NCBI RefSeq assembly: GCF_024741235.1
Contig: NZ_JANSKA010000005.1
Coordinates: forward strand, 220,630 to 284,629
Origin: Tractidigestivibacter montrealensis
GTDB taxonomy: Bacteria > Actinomycetota > Coriobacteriia > Coriobacteriales > Atopobiaceae
Reading direction: 5' to 3'
DNA: 64,000 bases
Shown here: positions 17,676 to 26,658 of the stretch, piece after piece
Position numbering within the stretch: position 1 is the first letter of the stretch
Layout: each line of letters opens with the position of its first letter
Program-made: the position numbers and the translations under genes
The notes under the pieces: generated by a model
Databases searched by the model: none
What the model saw: only the letters and a program-made list of their open reading frames with translations
Told to the model about the DNA's origin: nothing

Positions 17676-19955
17676 CTACTGAGCCTCGTGGTGACGGCGC
17701 GGCTGGCGCTTCTCGCCATTCTCGCCGCCGTTGTTGGTGCGAGAGGAACCCTCGCCACGGTCGCCGGGATGACGACGAACGCGGGGACGACGCTCGCCGG
17801 AGCGCTCGGAACGCTCATGACCGTTGCCCTCGTCGTGGCCATTGTGGCCGGAGCCGGCAGGAGCCTCGGGCTTGTCGAGGCGGTCGAGGGAAATCTTGCC
17901 CTTCTCATCGACCTCGAGGACCTTAACGCGGACCTCGTCACCAATGTTGAGCACGTCCTCGACCTTATCGACGCGACCCTTGGCAACGCGGGAGATGTGG
18001 AGCAGGCCGTCTTTGCCGGGCAGCAGCTCGACGAAGGCGCCGAAGGGCTGGATGCCCACGACGCGACCGGTGTACTCCTCCCCCACCTCGGGGACCTTGA
18101 CGATGGCCTTGATGCGCTCGGCAGCAGCCTCGCCCGCACCGTTGGTGCCAGCGATGAAGACGGTACCGTCCTCCTGGATGTCGACGGTGGCGCTAGTGTC
18201 CTCCTGGATGCCACGGATGACCTTGCCGCCGGAGCCGATGACGTCGCGGATCTTGTCCGTGGGGATCTGGAGGCTGATGATCTGGGGAGCGGTGTCCTTG
18301 GCGTGCTCGCGAGGTGCGGGGATCTGCTCGAGCATCTTGTCCAGGATGAACATGCGGCCCTCGTGCGCCTGCATGAGTGCCTTGCGCAGGATCTCGGGCG
18401 TGAGGCCGGTGGCCTTGTTGTCCATCTGCATGGCGGTGATGCCCTTGGTGGTGCCCGTCACCTTGAAGTCCATGTCGCCGAGGAAGTCCTCGAGACCCTG
18501 GATGTCGGTGAGGACGACGGTCTTGCCCTCCTCCTGGATGAGGCCCATGGCAACGCCGGAGACCGGGCGCTTGATGGGCACGCCGGCATCCATGAGCGCC
18601 AGCGTGGAACCGCAGGTGGAAGCCATCGAGCTGGAGCCGTTGGACTCCATGACCTCGGAGACCACGCGGATGGCGTAGGGGAACTCCTCCTCAGAAGGAA
18701 TCACGGGAAGCAGCGCGCGCTCGGCCAGCGCACCGTGGCCAATCTCGCGGCGCTTGGGGCTGCCCATGCGACCGGTCTCACCGGTGCAGTAGGGCGGGAA
18801 GTTGTAGTGGTGGATGTAGCGCTTGCCGTCGACAGGCTCGATGGTGTCAAGGCGCTGCCACTCGTTGAGCATGCCCAGGGTGCAGATGGAGAGCACCTGG
18901 GTCTGGCCACGCTGGAAGAGGCCAGAGCCGTGGACCAGGGGCAGGTAGTCGGGCTTGACCATGATCGGGCGAATCTCGGTGGGGGTACGGCCGTCGACGC
19001 GCTCGCCGGTCTCAACGACCATCTTGCGCATGGCGTGCTTCTCGAGGCCCTTGAGCTCGACGGCGATGGCGCGGCTCCACTGAGCCTGCTCGTCCTCGGT
19101 GAACTCGGCCTTGATGGACTCCTTGAGGGCCTCGACCTTGCCCATGCGGGAGAGCTTGTCGGCGTCCTTGAGGGCGGCGCTCATCTCGTCAAAGTGCGCG
19201 AAGATGCGGTCGTGAACCTCGGGGGTGGGCTCGTCGAGGACGTACTCCTTCTTGACGATGGGGCCGTTGGCCTCCTCCCACTTGGCGAAGAACTTCTTCT
19301 CCTCCTCGCAGAAGGCGGCAATGGCCTCCTGGCCAAACGCCATGGCGGCCAGCATGTCCTCCTCGCTGATCTCCTTGGCGCCAGCCTCGAGCATGGAGAT
19401 GAACGTGGACGAGCCAGCCAGCTCGAGGTCGAGGTCGGAGGTGTCGCGCTCCTCGTAGGTGGGGTTCACGAGGAACTCGCCCGTCTCGGGGTTGCGGCCA
19501 ATGCGCACGCAGGCAAGCGGGCCCTCGAAGGGCACGCCACCGACGGTGAGGGCGGCAGAGGCACCCATCACGCAGATGGTGTCAACGGAGTGGATCTGGT
19601 CTGCCACGAGCGGAGTGGCGACGACCTGCACCTCGTTGCGGAAGCCGTCGGGGAAGGACGGGCGCAGCGGGCGGTCGATCATGCGGGCCGTGAGGGTGGC
19701 CTTCTCAGAGGGCCTGGCCTCACGCTTGAGGTATCCGCCGGGGATGCGGCCCACGGCGTACATCTTCTCGATGAAGTCGACCGTCAGGGGGAAGAAGTCG
19801 TAATCCTTGCGCTCCTTCGAAACCACGGCGGTCACGAGGACGGTAGAGTCCCCGCACTTCACCAGGCAGGCGCCCGTGGCCTGCTTTGCGAGCTCGCCCG
19901 CCTCGAGAGCGTAGTGCTTTCCGTAGAGGTCGAACTCGTATGTAACCTTTGTCAT
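17676..19955 (-). CDS. pnp: Polynucleotide phosphorylase
   Basis: 759 residues from the ATG at 19955 (AGAGGAAA upstream). Two RNase PH domains (about 5-220 and 320-545), separated by an alpha-helical domain, then KH (about 560-620, IRDVIGSGGKVIRGIQ) and S1 (about 630-700, EYTGRVVGIQPFGAFVELLPG). The C terminus is a charged His/Gly/Arg tail. Phosphorolytic 3'-5' exoribonuclease of the RNA degradosome. It follows rpsO in the classic rpsO-pnp order, with a terminator between them. Confidence 0.98.
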   Translation of the reverse strand: MTKVTYEFDLYGKHYALEAGELAKQATGACLVKCGDSTVLVTAVVSKERKDYDFFPLTVDFIEKMYAVGRIPGGYLKREARPSEKATLTARMIDRPLRPSFPDGFRNEVQVVATPLVADQIHSVDTICVMGASAALTVGGVPFEGPLACVRIGRNPETGEFLVNPTYEERDTSDLDLELAGSSTFISMLEAGAKEISEEDMLAAMAFGQEAIAAFCEEEKKFFAKWEEANGPIVKKEYVLDEPTPEVHDRIFAHFDEMSAALKDADKLSRMGKVEALKESIKAEFTEDEQAQWSRAIAVELKGLEKHAMRKMVVETGERVDGRTPTEIRPIMVKPDYLPLVHGSGLFQRGQTQVLSICTLGMLNEWQRLDTIEPVDGKRYIHHYNFPPYCTGETGRMGSPKRREIGHGALAERALLPVIPSEEEFPYAIRVVSEVMESNGSSSMASTCGSTLALMDAGVPIKRPVSGVAMGLIQEEGKTVVLTDIQGLEDFLGDMDFKVTGTTKGITAMQMDNKATGLTPEILRKALMQAHEGRMFILDKMLEQIPAPREHAKDTAPQIISLQIPTDKIRDVIGSGGKVIRGIQEDTSATVDIQEDGTVFIAGTNGAGEAAAERIKAIVKVPEVGEEYTGRVVGIQPFGAFVELLPGKDGLLHISRVAKGRVDKVEDVLNIGDEVRVKVLEVDEKGKISLDRLDKPEAPAGSGHNGHDEGNGHERSERSGERRPRVRRHPGDRGEGSSRTNNGGENGEKRQPRRHHEAQ

Positions 19956-20086
19956 ACGTTTCCTCTTATCTCCGCCTGCCCCATTGCAGGCGGGCCGTCT
20001 TGCGGGCCCCCGCACCACGCGCGGGGACGAGAATAGCGTGTGCGACGCATCGCACGCCCGCGGCGCGCCCTCGCTTCTCTCGGGCG

Positions 20087-20118
20087 CACAAGCAAGGGGC
20101 GCCCGCAGGCGCCCCCTT
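20087..20118 (-). terminator. Terminator between rpsO and pnp
   Basis: Minus strand stem of about 10 bp (AAGGGGGCGCC side against GGCGCCCCTT, 20094-20118) with a CGCA-type loop, followed by GCTTGT. The T-run is poor, so partial read-through into pnp is possible. Confidence 0.65.
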
Positions 20119-20125
20119 GAAACAC

Positions 20126-20404
20126 TTACTGGATGTTGTCGCGGATGCCGAGGCTCTTGATGAGGGAACGATACTCCTCGATGTCCTGAGCCTTGATGTA
20201 GGAGAGCAGGCGACGACGCTTACCGACGAGCATGAGCAGGCCGCGGCGGGTGTGGAAGTCCTTCTTGTGGCTCTTCATGTGCTCGGTGAGGCCCTTGATG
20301 CGCTCGGTGAGCAGAGCAACCTGGACGGCTGCGGAGCCAGAGTCCTTCTCGTCCTTGCCATACTGCTTAATGAGCTCGGCCTTGCGCTCCTTGGTGACTG
20401 CCAT
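20126..20404 (-). CDS. rpsO: 30S ribosomal protein S15
   Basis: 92 residues, slightly above the usual 89. Conserved H-L..H-..DxHxRRGLLxLVxKRRRLLxYL pattern is present ([22 protein letters not shown]). Primary 16S rRNA-binding protein of the small subunit platform. AAGGGG lies upstream of the ATG at 20404. A TATCAT on the minus strand at 20496-20501 is a possible -10 box. Confidence 0.98.
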   Translation of the reverse strand: MAVTKERKAELIKQYGKDEKDSGSAAVQVALLTERIKGLTEHMKSHKKDFHTRRGLLMLVGKRRRLLSYIKAQDIEEYRSLIKSLGIRDNIQ

Positions 20405-20560
20405 GTGGAACCCCTTTCGTTCTTTGGATGCGCCCCGGACCGGGACGGTCGCCAGGCAGTTGGCGAGCCGCTAGGTGCGGGGTAATGACCTTGGTATGAT
20501 AGCACGCGCCTTGGAGCTGCGGCGGTACCCACACAATCGCCGCATACAGCACGCCTTCAC

Positions 20561-22849
20561 CTACTTCGCCGCGTAGAAGGCCTCGCCCTCCTGGCTCCAT
20601 CCGAGGGGCCCCAGATAGGAGTACTCGGAGTAGTCCGTGGTGAAGAGGTGGGTGCCCGCCGTGAGCCAGCGGTTGTAGAGGCGGTAGATGGGCGCGCCGC
20701 CCGAGGAGGCGTCCGCGGAGCGGAAGGACTCGCCCTCCTGCCGCCACCCGATCGAGCCCAGGTAGGCGTACTCGGAGGCGCTGCCGGTGTAGAGGTGGTC
20801 GCCCGAGTAGGGGTTGTAGAGGCGCCACACCGGGGTGCCGCCCGAGGCCGGGGCGTACCAGGCGACGCCCTCCTGCGACCAGCCAATGGAGCCGAGGTAG
20901 GAGTACTCGGAGTAGTCCGTGGTGAAGAGGTGCTCGCCGGACCACCGGTTGTAGAGGCGGTACATGGGGACGGTGGCAACGGGGGGCTCAACTATCATGA
21001 AGGTCAGCGACGTGGAGCCCGTATAACCTCCAATGCCGGTAATCGTGACTGTCGCGGTACCCGGATCCACATTGTTGGAGTATGCCACCGTGTAGTCTGT
21101 GCCTTCCGTGAGCGTGAACCCCTCAAACGTGACGGTTACGGCGGTGGCAATGGCTGAGCCCGTGTAGACCTGGGACGGGATGGTGGCTACGCTCGCCAAG
21201 GAGATGTCCTTAAGGGATACGACTTGGGTGCCCTTCGCAAGCGAGACAGCCTTGTAGGCGTTGACCAGGCCATACCCCGTCTGCCTGTCCCATCCCGCTG
21301 TCCCCAAATCCTCTGCGGACTCGTAGAGGTAGTCAATGGCCTGCTCGGCACTCAGGCTGCTGTTGGCGGCAAACTCCATGGCGAGCACTCCGGCAACCCA
21401 CGGAGACGCCATCGATGTGCCGCTCAGCTGGCCATAGCTGCTATCACCCGTCCTCAACGTGCTCAGGATGGATGTGCCTGGGGCACAGATGTTCTTGTTC
21501 GAGGTGCTGCTCGCCTGGGACGTAGTGTTGTAGTTGGAGGAGGACGAGAGGGTCCAGGCACAGTTCGTGTAGGCCACGTTCATAACGGCAACGAGGTGGG
21601 CGGAGAGGTCTGCGGGGGCAGACAGGTAGGGAACCGTAAGCCCCAGCGCCGAGTTCTGGTTGCCTGCGGCGCACACGGTAACAATGCCCTGCTCATAGGC
21701 CTTCTCTATGGACTCCGAGAGAGCCGCGTCCAAGCTCGAAAGAGCCCCACCAACACTCATGTTGACCACACGGATGTTGTACGCCGAGGCGTTCCGGATC
21801 ACGTAATTGTACGCGCACACCAGGTCATCGGTGTAGCAATTGCCCTCGAGCTTCTTGGTGCCGGCGGGGGTAGTGAACGTACTTGTGGGGAACACCTTCA
21901 CGCCCACAATGCCCGCGTTGTAGGACGTGCCGGCAACGCCCTTCGCGTTGTTCGCCTCTGCGGCTACGATGCCGGCCACGTGGGTGCCATGCCCCTCGAC
22001 GTCCGTGGCGTCGGTAACATCACCATCGAGTCCGTTAGCCGAGTTGGCCACCGTGGCATCATAGGTGGCCACGACATTGTCCTTGAGGTCCTCATGAGAC
22101 GACCGGATTCCCGTGTCCAACACAGCCAAGGAGACGGTCTTATCCGTTTGCACAAGGTCCCACGCTTCCGTGACCTCTGTGTCGTTGAGCCCCTCGTAGT
22201 TGGCAGCACCAGAGCCAGAGGCGCTCAAATACGGATCGTTCGTGAGCTTAGCGAGGCTCAGCGCGTCTTTCTCGTCATCCGCCAACGCGTAGGCGTAGTT
22301 GGGCTGCGAGTCCAAGCCGACGCCCTCAAGTTGCGAAACCGCATCCTCGACCGAGATGCCCTCGGAGGTTGCCACACGCACAAGGCCATTGGAGAGGTCC
22401 TGGTCATCCACGGACTTGGTGTTCACGCAATCGAGCTGTGCAAGCGCAGCGTCGATGTCCTCCGCGCTTTGCCCCTCTGCCACGCGGAGAAGGACTACGC
22501 CATCCTCGTAGCTTGCGCCATCGTCGCCACCAGAGGACGAGCCTTCATTGGCGTTGGCGTCGTCCTGCGATGAGCCGCTTGACCCGCTTGGCTCGGTTGC
22601 TTGGGTGTCTTGGTCAGCGCTGTTCGTGTCTAAAGTGGCGGAGTCCGTGACGTCGTGCTCCCCGGGTGCCGGGGTGGCAGACGTGGTGGAAGGCGCAGCC
22701 ACATCAGCTCCGCCACCGCCAATGATGCCCGTCGCAACGCCAGCGACGACAAGCGCAACGCCCAGGACGAGAAGGCCGGAAACGATCTTCTTCCAGAGGT
22801 GATGCTGCTGGTCACCACGTCGTTTACGACCGTCAACTCGTCTGCCCAC
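20561..22849 (-). CDS. Subtilisin-like serine protease with triple wall module
   Basis: About 762 residues from a GTG at 22849, chosen for its GAGGGGCGG ribosome-binding site; a TTG at 22882 is the alternative. One N-terminal membrane helix or uncleaved signal (LVLGVALVVAGVATGIIGG), an acidic linker, an I9-like propeptide, then the S8 triad: Asp in AVLDTGIRSS (about 245), His in GHGTHVAG (about 286), Ser in GTSMASPWVAG (about 476). A small Ig-like domain (about 555-620) precedes three wall repeats at about 626-762. Probably a wall-associated protease; it uses the same anchoring module as the four hydrolases at 11-17.5 kb. Confidence 0.9.
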   Translation of the reverse strand: MGRRVDGRKRRGDQQHHLWKKIVSGLLVLGVALVVAGVATGIIGGGGADVAAPSTTSATPAPGEHDVTDSATLDTNSADQDTQATEPSGSSGSSQDDANANEGSSSGGDDGASYEDGVVLLRVAEGQSAEDIDAALAQLDCVNTKSVDDQDLSNGLVRVATSEGISVEDAVSQLEGVGLDSQPNYAYALADDEKDALSLAKLTNDPYLSASGSGAANYEGLNDTEVTEAWDLVQTDKTVSLAVLDTGIRSSHEDLKDNVVATYDATVANSANGLDGDVTDATDVEGHGTHVAGIVAAEANNAKGVAGTSYNAGIVGVKVFPTSTFTTPAGTKKLEGNCYTDDLVCAYNYVIRNASAYNIRVVNMSVGGALSSLDAALSESIEKAYEQGIVTVCAAGNQNSALGLTVPYLSAPADLSAHLVAVMNVAYTNCAWTLSSSSNYNTTSQASSTSNKNICAPGTSILSTLRTGDSSYGQLSGTSMASPWVAGVLAMEFAANSSLSAEQAIDYLYESAEDLGTAGWDRQTGYGLVNAYKAVSLAKGTQVVSLKDISLASVATIPSQVYTGSAIATAVTVTFEGFTLTEGTDYTVAYSNNVDPGTATVTITGIGGYTGSTSLTFMIVEPPVATVPMYRLYNRWSGEHLFTTDYSEYSYLGSIGWSQEGVAWYAPASGGTPVWRLYNPYSGDHLYTGSASEYAYLGSIGWRQEGESFRSADASSGGAPIYRLYNRWLTAGTHLFTTDYSEYSYLGPLGWSQEGEAFYAAK

Positions 22850-22951
22850 GAATCCGCCCCTCGCCTTCGCCGGTGAAAACAATCAGCAACTAAACCAATT
22901 GTATTGTTTGCTTTGCTTAACTCGCTTTAAGATGAGAGGTCAGCCCCACAC

Positions 22952-23701
22952 TTAGAGTGCGAGCATGAACTCGAACGCCCTCAGGCGCGCGTCAAGATGT
23001 GTTGCCGCCCACCCGTGGGCGCACCCCACAAGCCAGAGCGCGAACTCGGAGGTGACGTCCGCGGCAAGGAGCTGGTCGAACGTAGACCCGATAAGCGCGC
23101 GCACCCAGGCAAGCTGGGACGGCGAAACAGGCTCTGCGCCAGGGACCTCACGCGCGCAGCTCTCACAGAGCGCGCCACCGGCGGCCGAGGAGAACCACAT
23201 CGGTGACGGGTCCCCGCAGGCAATGCAGTGGTCAAGCTCCGGGCGCCACCCCTCGTGTGCAAGCACCTTGAAGACGTATGCGGCAACCGCCAGGTCGAGA
23301 TGGGGTTGGTCGGTAGACTCCTCGAAGGCCTTGAGCGCACGCGACAGCAGCGGGTAGACAAAGGGATCCTCGGCATCCTCGAAAGACGTGAGACGTGCCA
23401 CCTCGCAGGACGCCGAGGCGGCGCTCACGCGCTCGAGGTCCCCGCGCAGCCGCTCGTGCGGGTCGACAAGGGTGGCCTCGGAGACGATATCGAGATTCCT
23501 GCCCGAGGCCAGAAGGAAGTCCGTCTCGGAAAAGAGCTCCACACGCGCCGCCAGACGACCCCCAGGCTTGCGGGCGCCCTTCGCGACGGCCCGCGCCTGG
23601 GCGCCACTGGCTGTGAGCAGGGTCACGATGAGATCCTGTTCGCCCAGCTTGACGTGGTCGAGAACAATGCCGCGCGTGCGGTGTGTGCGGCTGCCGGCCA
23701 T
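22952..23701 (-). CDS. recO: DNA repair protein RecO
   Basis: 249 residues. N-terminal OB fold (TRGIVLDHVKLGEQDLIVTLLTA), helical C-terminal domain with a zinc motif CIACG...CESC at about 178-205. Loads RecA with RecF/RecR and anneals single strands. Starts 14 bases after era, as in many Gram-positive genomes. Confidence 0.95.
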   Translation of the reverse strand: MAGSRTHRTRGIVLDHVKLGEQDLIVTLLTASGAQARAVAKGARKPGGRLAARVELFSETDFLLASGRNLDIVSEATLVDPHERLRGDLERVSAASASCEVARLTSFEDAEDPFVYPLLSRALKAFEESTDQPHLDLAVAAYVFKVLAHEGWRPELDHCIACGDPSPMWFSSAAGGALCESCAREVPGAEPVSPSQLAWVRALIGSTFDQLLAADVTSEFALWLVGCAHGWAATHLDARLRAFEFMLAL

Positions 23702-23715
23702 GGGTGCCTGCTCCC

Positions 23716-24636
23716 CTAGTCCTCGGCGCTATAGCCAAGGCGGCGGATCTCGTTGGCGTCCCGGCGCCACTGGGGCTGGACGCGTACAGAGAGGTCCAGG
23801 TAGACCTTGCAGCCAAGCAGGCGCTCGATGTCGCGGCGCGCCTCTATGCCCACCGTCTTGATCATGGAGCCGCCCTTGCCAACCACGATGCCCTTCTGTC
23901 CCTCGCGCTCGACGAGCACCGTCGCCGTAACCGAGGCATGCCCGTCCTTGGCGTACTCGATGTCATCGCAGATGACGCCAATCGAGTGCGGCACCTCCTG
24001 GCGAAGGTTGAGGAAGAGCTTCTCGCGCACGAACTCCGCCACAAGGTCCTCGGGTGTGGCGTCCGTGTCCATGTCATCGGGGAACCACTTGGGGCCTTCG
24101 GGCAGGTGAGCCGAGACAAGCTTCACGAATGCGTCGACGTTGAAGCCCTCGCGCGCGGAGATGACCAGCTCGTCGTCGAAATGGGCAAGCTCGCGCGCAG
24201 CGCCAAGCTGGGAGGTGACCTGCTCGGGCGTCGCCTTGTCCGCCTTGGTGATCACCAGGAGCTTGAAGTCTGCCTCGGAGCCGTCGACGTGGCGCGCCAC
24301 CCAGGCATCGCCCGTGCCAACGGGCTTGGTCGCGTCGACGAGAAAGGCAACCACGTCAGCATCGGCGAGCTCGGCCAGCGCAGCCTGGTTGAGCTCCTTG
24401 CCGAGGCTGTCCTTGGGCTTGTGGAGGCCCGGCGTGTCGATGATAACGAGCTGCGAGTTGGGCGTGTTCACCACGGCGCGAAGGCGCTTGCGCGTGGTCT
24501 GCGCCACGGGGCTCGTGATGGCCACCTTCTCCCCCATGCACGCGTTGACCAGCGTAGACTTGCCAACGTTGGGCCTGCCGACCAGTGCCACGAAGCCGCT
24601 CCTGAAGGGCGTGCTGCTGTCGTTGTTGCTTTCCAC
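23716..24636 (-). CDS. era: GTPase Era
   Basis: 306 residues from a GTG at 24636 with TGAGGAG six bases upstream. G1 GRPNVGKS (20-27), G3 DTPG, G4 TKAD, and a C-terminal KH domain ending RRLGY. Binds the 3' end of 16S rRNA and acts in 30S assembly. A 27-base palindrome lies between dgkA and era, 15 bases before this start codon. Confidence 0.97.
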   Translation of the reverse strand: MESNNDSSTPFRSGFVALVGRPNVGKSTLVNACMGEKVAITSPVAQTTRKRLRAVVNTPNSQLVIIDTPGLHKPKDSLGKELNQAALAELADADVVAFLVDATKPVGTGDAWVARHVDGSEADFKLLVITKADKATPEQVTSQLGAARELAHFDDELVISAREGFNVDAFVKLVSAHLPEGPKWFPDDMDTDATPEDLVAEFVREKLFLNLRQEVPHSIGVICDDIEYAKDGHASVTATVLVEREGQKGIVVGKGGSMIKTVGIEARRDIERLLGCKVYLDLSVRVQPQWRRDANEIRRLGYSAED

Positions 24637-24651
24637 GTGCCACTCCTCAAT

Positions 24652-24678
24652 GAGACAAAGGGACTGTCCCTTTGTCTC
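24652..24678. repeat. Dispersed 27-base palindrome, copy 1
   Basis: 13-bp perfect inverted repeat GAGACAAAGGGAC / GTCCCTTTGTCTC around one central base. It sits between dgkA and era, 14 bases after the dgkA stop. A partial direct duplication of the arm (AGCGAGACAAAG) separates it from the stop codon. The same element occurs at 30683-30711 and 50488-50518. There is no T-run, so it is not an ordinary terminator. Confidence 0.9.
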
Positions 24679-24692
24679 GCTACTTTGTCTCG

Positions 24693-25067
24693 CTAGAAAA
24701 AGATTGCGTTTGCAAAGACGATGATGCCCACCACGGCCACGAGCACCGAGAGAACCCACACGGCCGCCGCCGCGATGTCCTTGGCCCGGCCAGCAAGCGG
24801 GTGGAACTCGGGCGACACGAGGTCGACCACGGTCTCGACGGCGGTGTTGAGAAGCTCAGCCGAAATCACCACGCCACAGCACACGAGCACGATCGCCCAG
24901 CTCAGAGGGTCAAGACCCACCACAAAGCCAGCCACGATGGCAGCAACGCCACCGCCGATCATCACCTTGATGTTTCGCTCGGTGCGCACCGCCGTCCTAA
25001 AGCCCTGGATGGCAAACAGGAAGCTCTTGCGAAACGACGGGTGGTCGTTGTTCGACCCGGGAATCAC
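24693..25067 (-). CDS. dgkA: Diacylglycerol/undecaprenol kinase
   Basis: 124 residues with three membrane helices and the family signature LLNTAVETVVDL (catalytic Glu). In Gram-positives this enzyme phosphorylates undecaprenol to recycle the wall lipid carrier. The GTG start overlaps the ybeY stop by 4 bases (GTGA). Confidence 0.93.
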   Translation of the reverse strand: MIPGSNNDHPSFRKSFLFAIQGFRTAVRTERNIKVMIGGGVAAIVAGFVVGLDPLSWAIVLVCCGVVISAELLNTAVETVVDLVSPEFHPLAGRAKDIAAAAVWVLSVLVAVVGIIVFANAIFF

Positions 25068-25573
25068 TCGTCTACCCCCTCGCGGTGCCTGGTGAGCGTG
25101 ACGGGCCGCGTTGCGCCATCATGCGGGAGCAGGGCGAGAAGGGCGTCCTCGCGTGCCTCCATGACCTCGGCCTCGTCGTCCTCAAGGTGGTCGTAGCCAA
25201 GGAGGTGCAGGGTCCCGTGAACGAGAAGCAGGCGGAACTCGTCTGCCGCCGTAGTCCCAAAGCGAGCTGCCTGGCGGGCGATGTAGTCCGGCGCGAGGAC
25301 AATGTCGCCGAGTTCGCAGGGTTCGCCGGGGGCAAGGTCCGGGTCGTCTGGACGCTCGCACTCGAGCGAGATGACGTCGGTTGCCACGTCACGCCCGCGC
25401 CACTCGGCGTTGAGCTCGCGGATGCGCTCGTCTCCCACGATGGAAATGGAGAGCAGGCAGTCGCGGGAGACACCTTCCTCGGCAAGCACGCGGTCGAGGT
25501 CGGCGCGAATCTCGTCATCGCTGATGGGAGCGGCCATGCCCTCCTCAGCCGTGATGTCATACTCGTTTGCCAT
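25064..25573 (-). CDS. ybeY: Endoribonuclease YbeY
   Basis: 169 residues from the ATG at 25573. Zinc motif HGTLHLLGYDH at about 117-127. Acts in 16S rRNA 3'-end maturation and ribosome quality control. The start lies 17 bases inside the 3' end of phoH, and its own stop overlaps dgkA by 4 bases, so the genes are tightly coupled. The ATG was preferred over an upstream in-frame start because family similarity begins here and GGAAGGGGG precedes it. Confidence 0.95.
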   Translation of the reverse strand: MANEYDITAEEGMAAPISDDEIRADLDRVLAEEGVSRDCLLSISIVGDERIRELNAEWRGRDVATDVISLECERPDDPDLAPGEPCELGDIVLAPDYIARQAARFGTTAADEFRLLLVHGTLHLLGYDHLEDDEAEVMEAREDALLALLPHDGATRPVTLTRHREGVDE

Positions 25574-26555
25574 GGCCGGCCCCCTTCCCAGGCGCCTTCG
25601 CGCCACACTCTTCCGTGGCACGATCATAGGCGTCAACAATGCGCGCGACCAGCGCGTTTCTCACGATGTCGTTGCGATCAAGGTCCACGAACTCGATATC
25701 GTCGATCCCCGCGAGCACCTCGCGCGCCTGGTCCAGGCCGCCTGGCCCCACCAGGTCGCGCTGGGAGGCATCACCCGTGACCACAAACTTTGACGAGAAG
25801 CCCATACGGGTAAGGAACATCTTCATCTGCTGGGGCGTGGTGTTCTGCGCCTCGTCGAGAATCACGAAGGCGTCGCTGAACGTGCGCCCGCGCATGAAGG
25901 CAAGCGGCGCAATCTCGATGGTGCCCTGCTCCATGTAGGTGGCGACCTTCTCGGCGTCTGCCATGTCGAGAAGTGCGTCGTAAAGCGGTCTCACGTAGGG
26001 GTCGAGCTTCTCCTCGAGCGTGCCGGGGAGAAAGCCCAGGGACTCCCCCGCCTCGACGACCGGCCTCGTGAGCACGATGCGGCTCACCTCGTGGCGCTTG
26101 AGGGCCGCGACTGCCATGGCCATGGCCAGATACGTCTTGCCCGTCCCGGCCGGTCCCACGCCAAAGGTTATGGAGTTCGAGCGGATTGCCTCCACGTAGC
26201 GGCGCTGGCCTGCGGTCTTTGGTCGCACGGGACGCCCGTGGTGGCTGAGGATGACGTCGCCCGCATGCCCGCGGTCATGGCGCACCCCATGCGTCACCTG
26301 GCCCAAGAGGATGTCGACCTCGTCGGAGGTTGGAATCTCTCCCCCCTCGACAACCTTGATGAGCTGAGAGAAGACCGAGGTGACCTGCTCGACCTGCTCG
26401 GCCGGCCCAACGATGAGGACCTGGTTGCCGCGCACCACGACCATGGCCTCGTCGAATGCTCCCTCGATGCGGCGAAGGTGAGTGTCAGCCGGGCCCATGA
26501 GGGCCGTAGGGTCAACGGTGTCGGGAATCGTGAGGCGGACGCGGGTGGGTTCCAT
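25557..26555 (-). CDS. phoH: PhoH-family ATPase
   Basis: 332 residues from the ATG at 26555 (GGAGGAG just upstream). A small N-terminal KH-like region, then a P-loop ATPase with Walker A GPAGTGKTY near 135, the LTRPVVEAGE segment and Walker B FVILDEAQN. RNA-helicase-like protein of unclear role, nearly always encoded beside ybeY. Confidence 0.95.
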   Translation of the reverse strand: MEPTRVRLTIPDTVDPTALMGPADTHLRRIEGAFDEAMVVVRGNQVLIVGPAEQVEQVTSVFSQLIKVVEGGEIPTSDEVDILLGQVTHGVRHDRGHAGDVILSHHGRPVRPKTAGQRRYVEAIRSNSITFGVGPAGTGKTYLAMAMAVAALKRHEVSRIVLTRPVVEAGESLGFLPGTLEEKLDPYVRPLYDALLDMADAEKVATYMEQGTIEIAPLAFMRGRTFSDAFVILDEAQNTTPQQMKMFLTRMGFSSKFVVTGDASQRDLVGPGGLDQAREVLAGIDDIEFVDLDRNDIVRNALVARIVDAYDRATEECGAKAPGKGAGHGKRV

Positions 26556-26658
26556 GCTCCTCCGGGCTAGTCGCAGACGAACGTGCAGGTAGTTAGATGC
26601 GGTGCGCGACGCACAGCCGCAGAAACCAATCATAGCCAAACGGATGGCGCAGAACACG

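Noticed and set aside
17688..20036. 782-codon open frame on the plus strand opposite pnp
   Set aside because: Antisense of a clear pnp gene in high-GC DNA; the translation is a repetitive Leu/Ala/Val/Asp/Glu mix with no domain.
24652..24678. The dispersed palindrome as a rho-independent terminator
   Set aside because: No T-run follows in any of the three copies, and copy 1 lies between co-directional dgkA and era. Short frames starting MRQRD in it are also translations of the palindrome.
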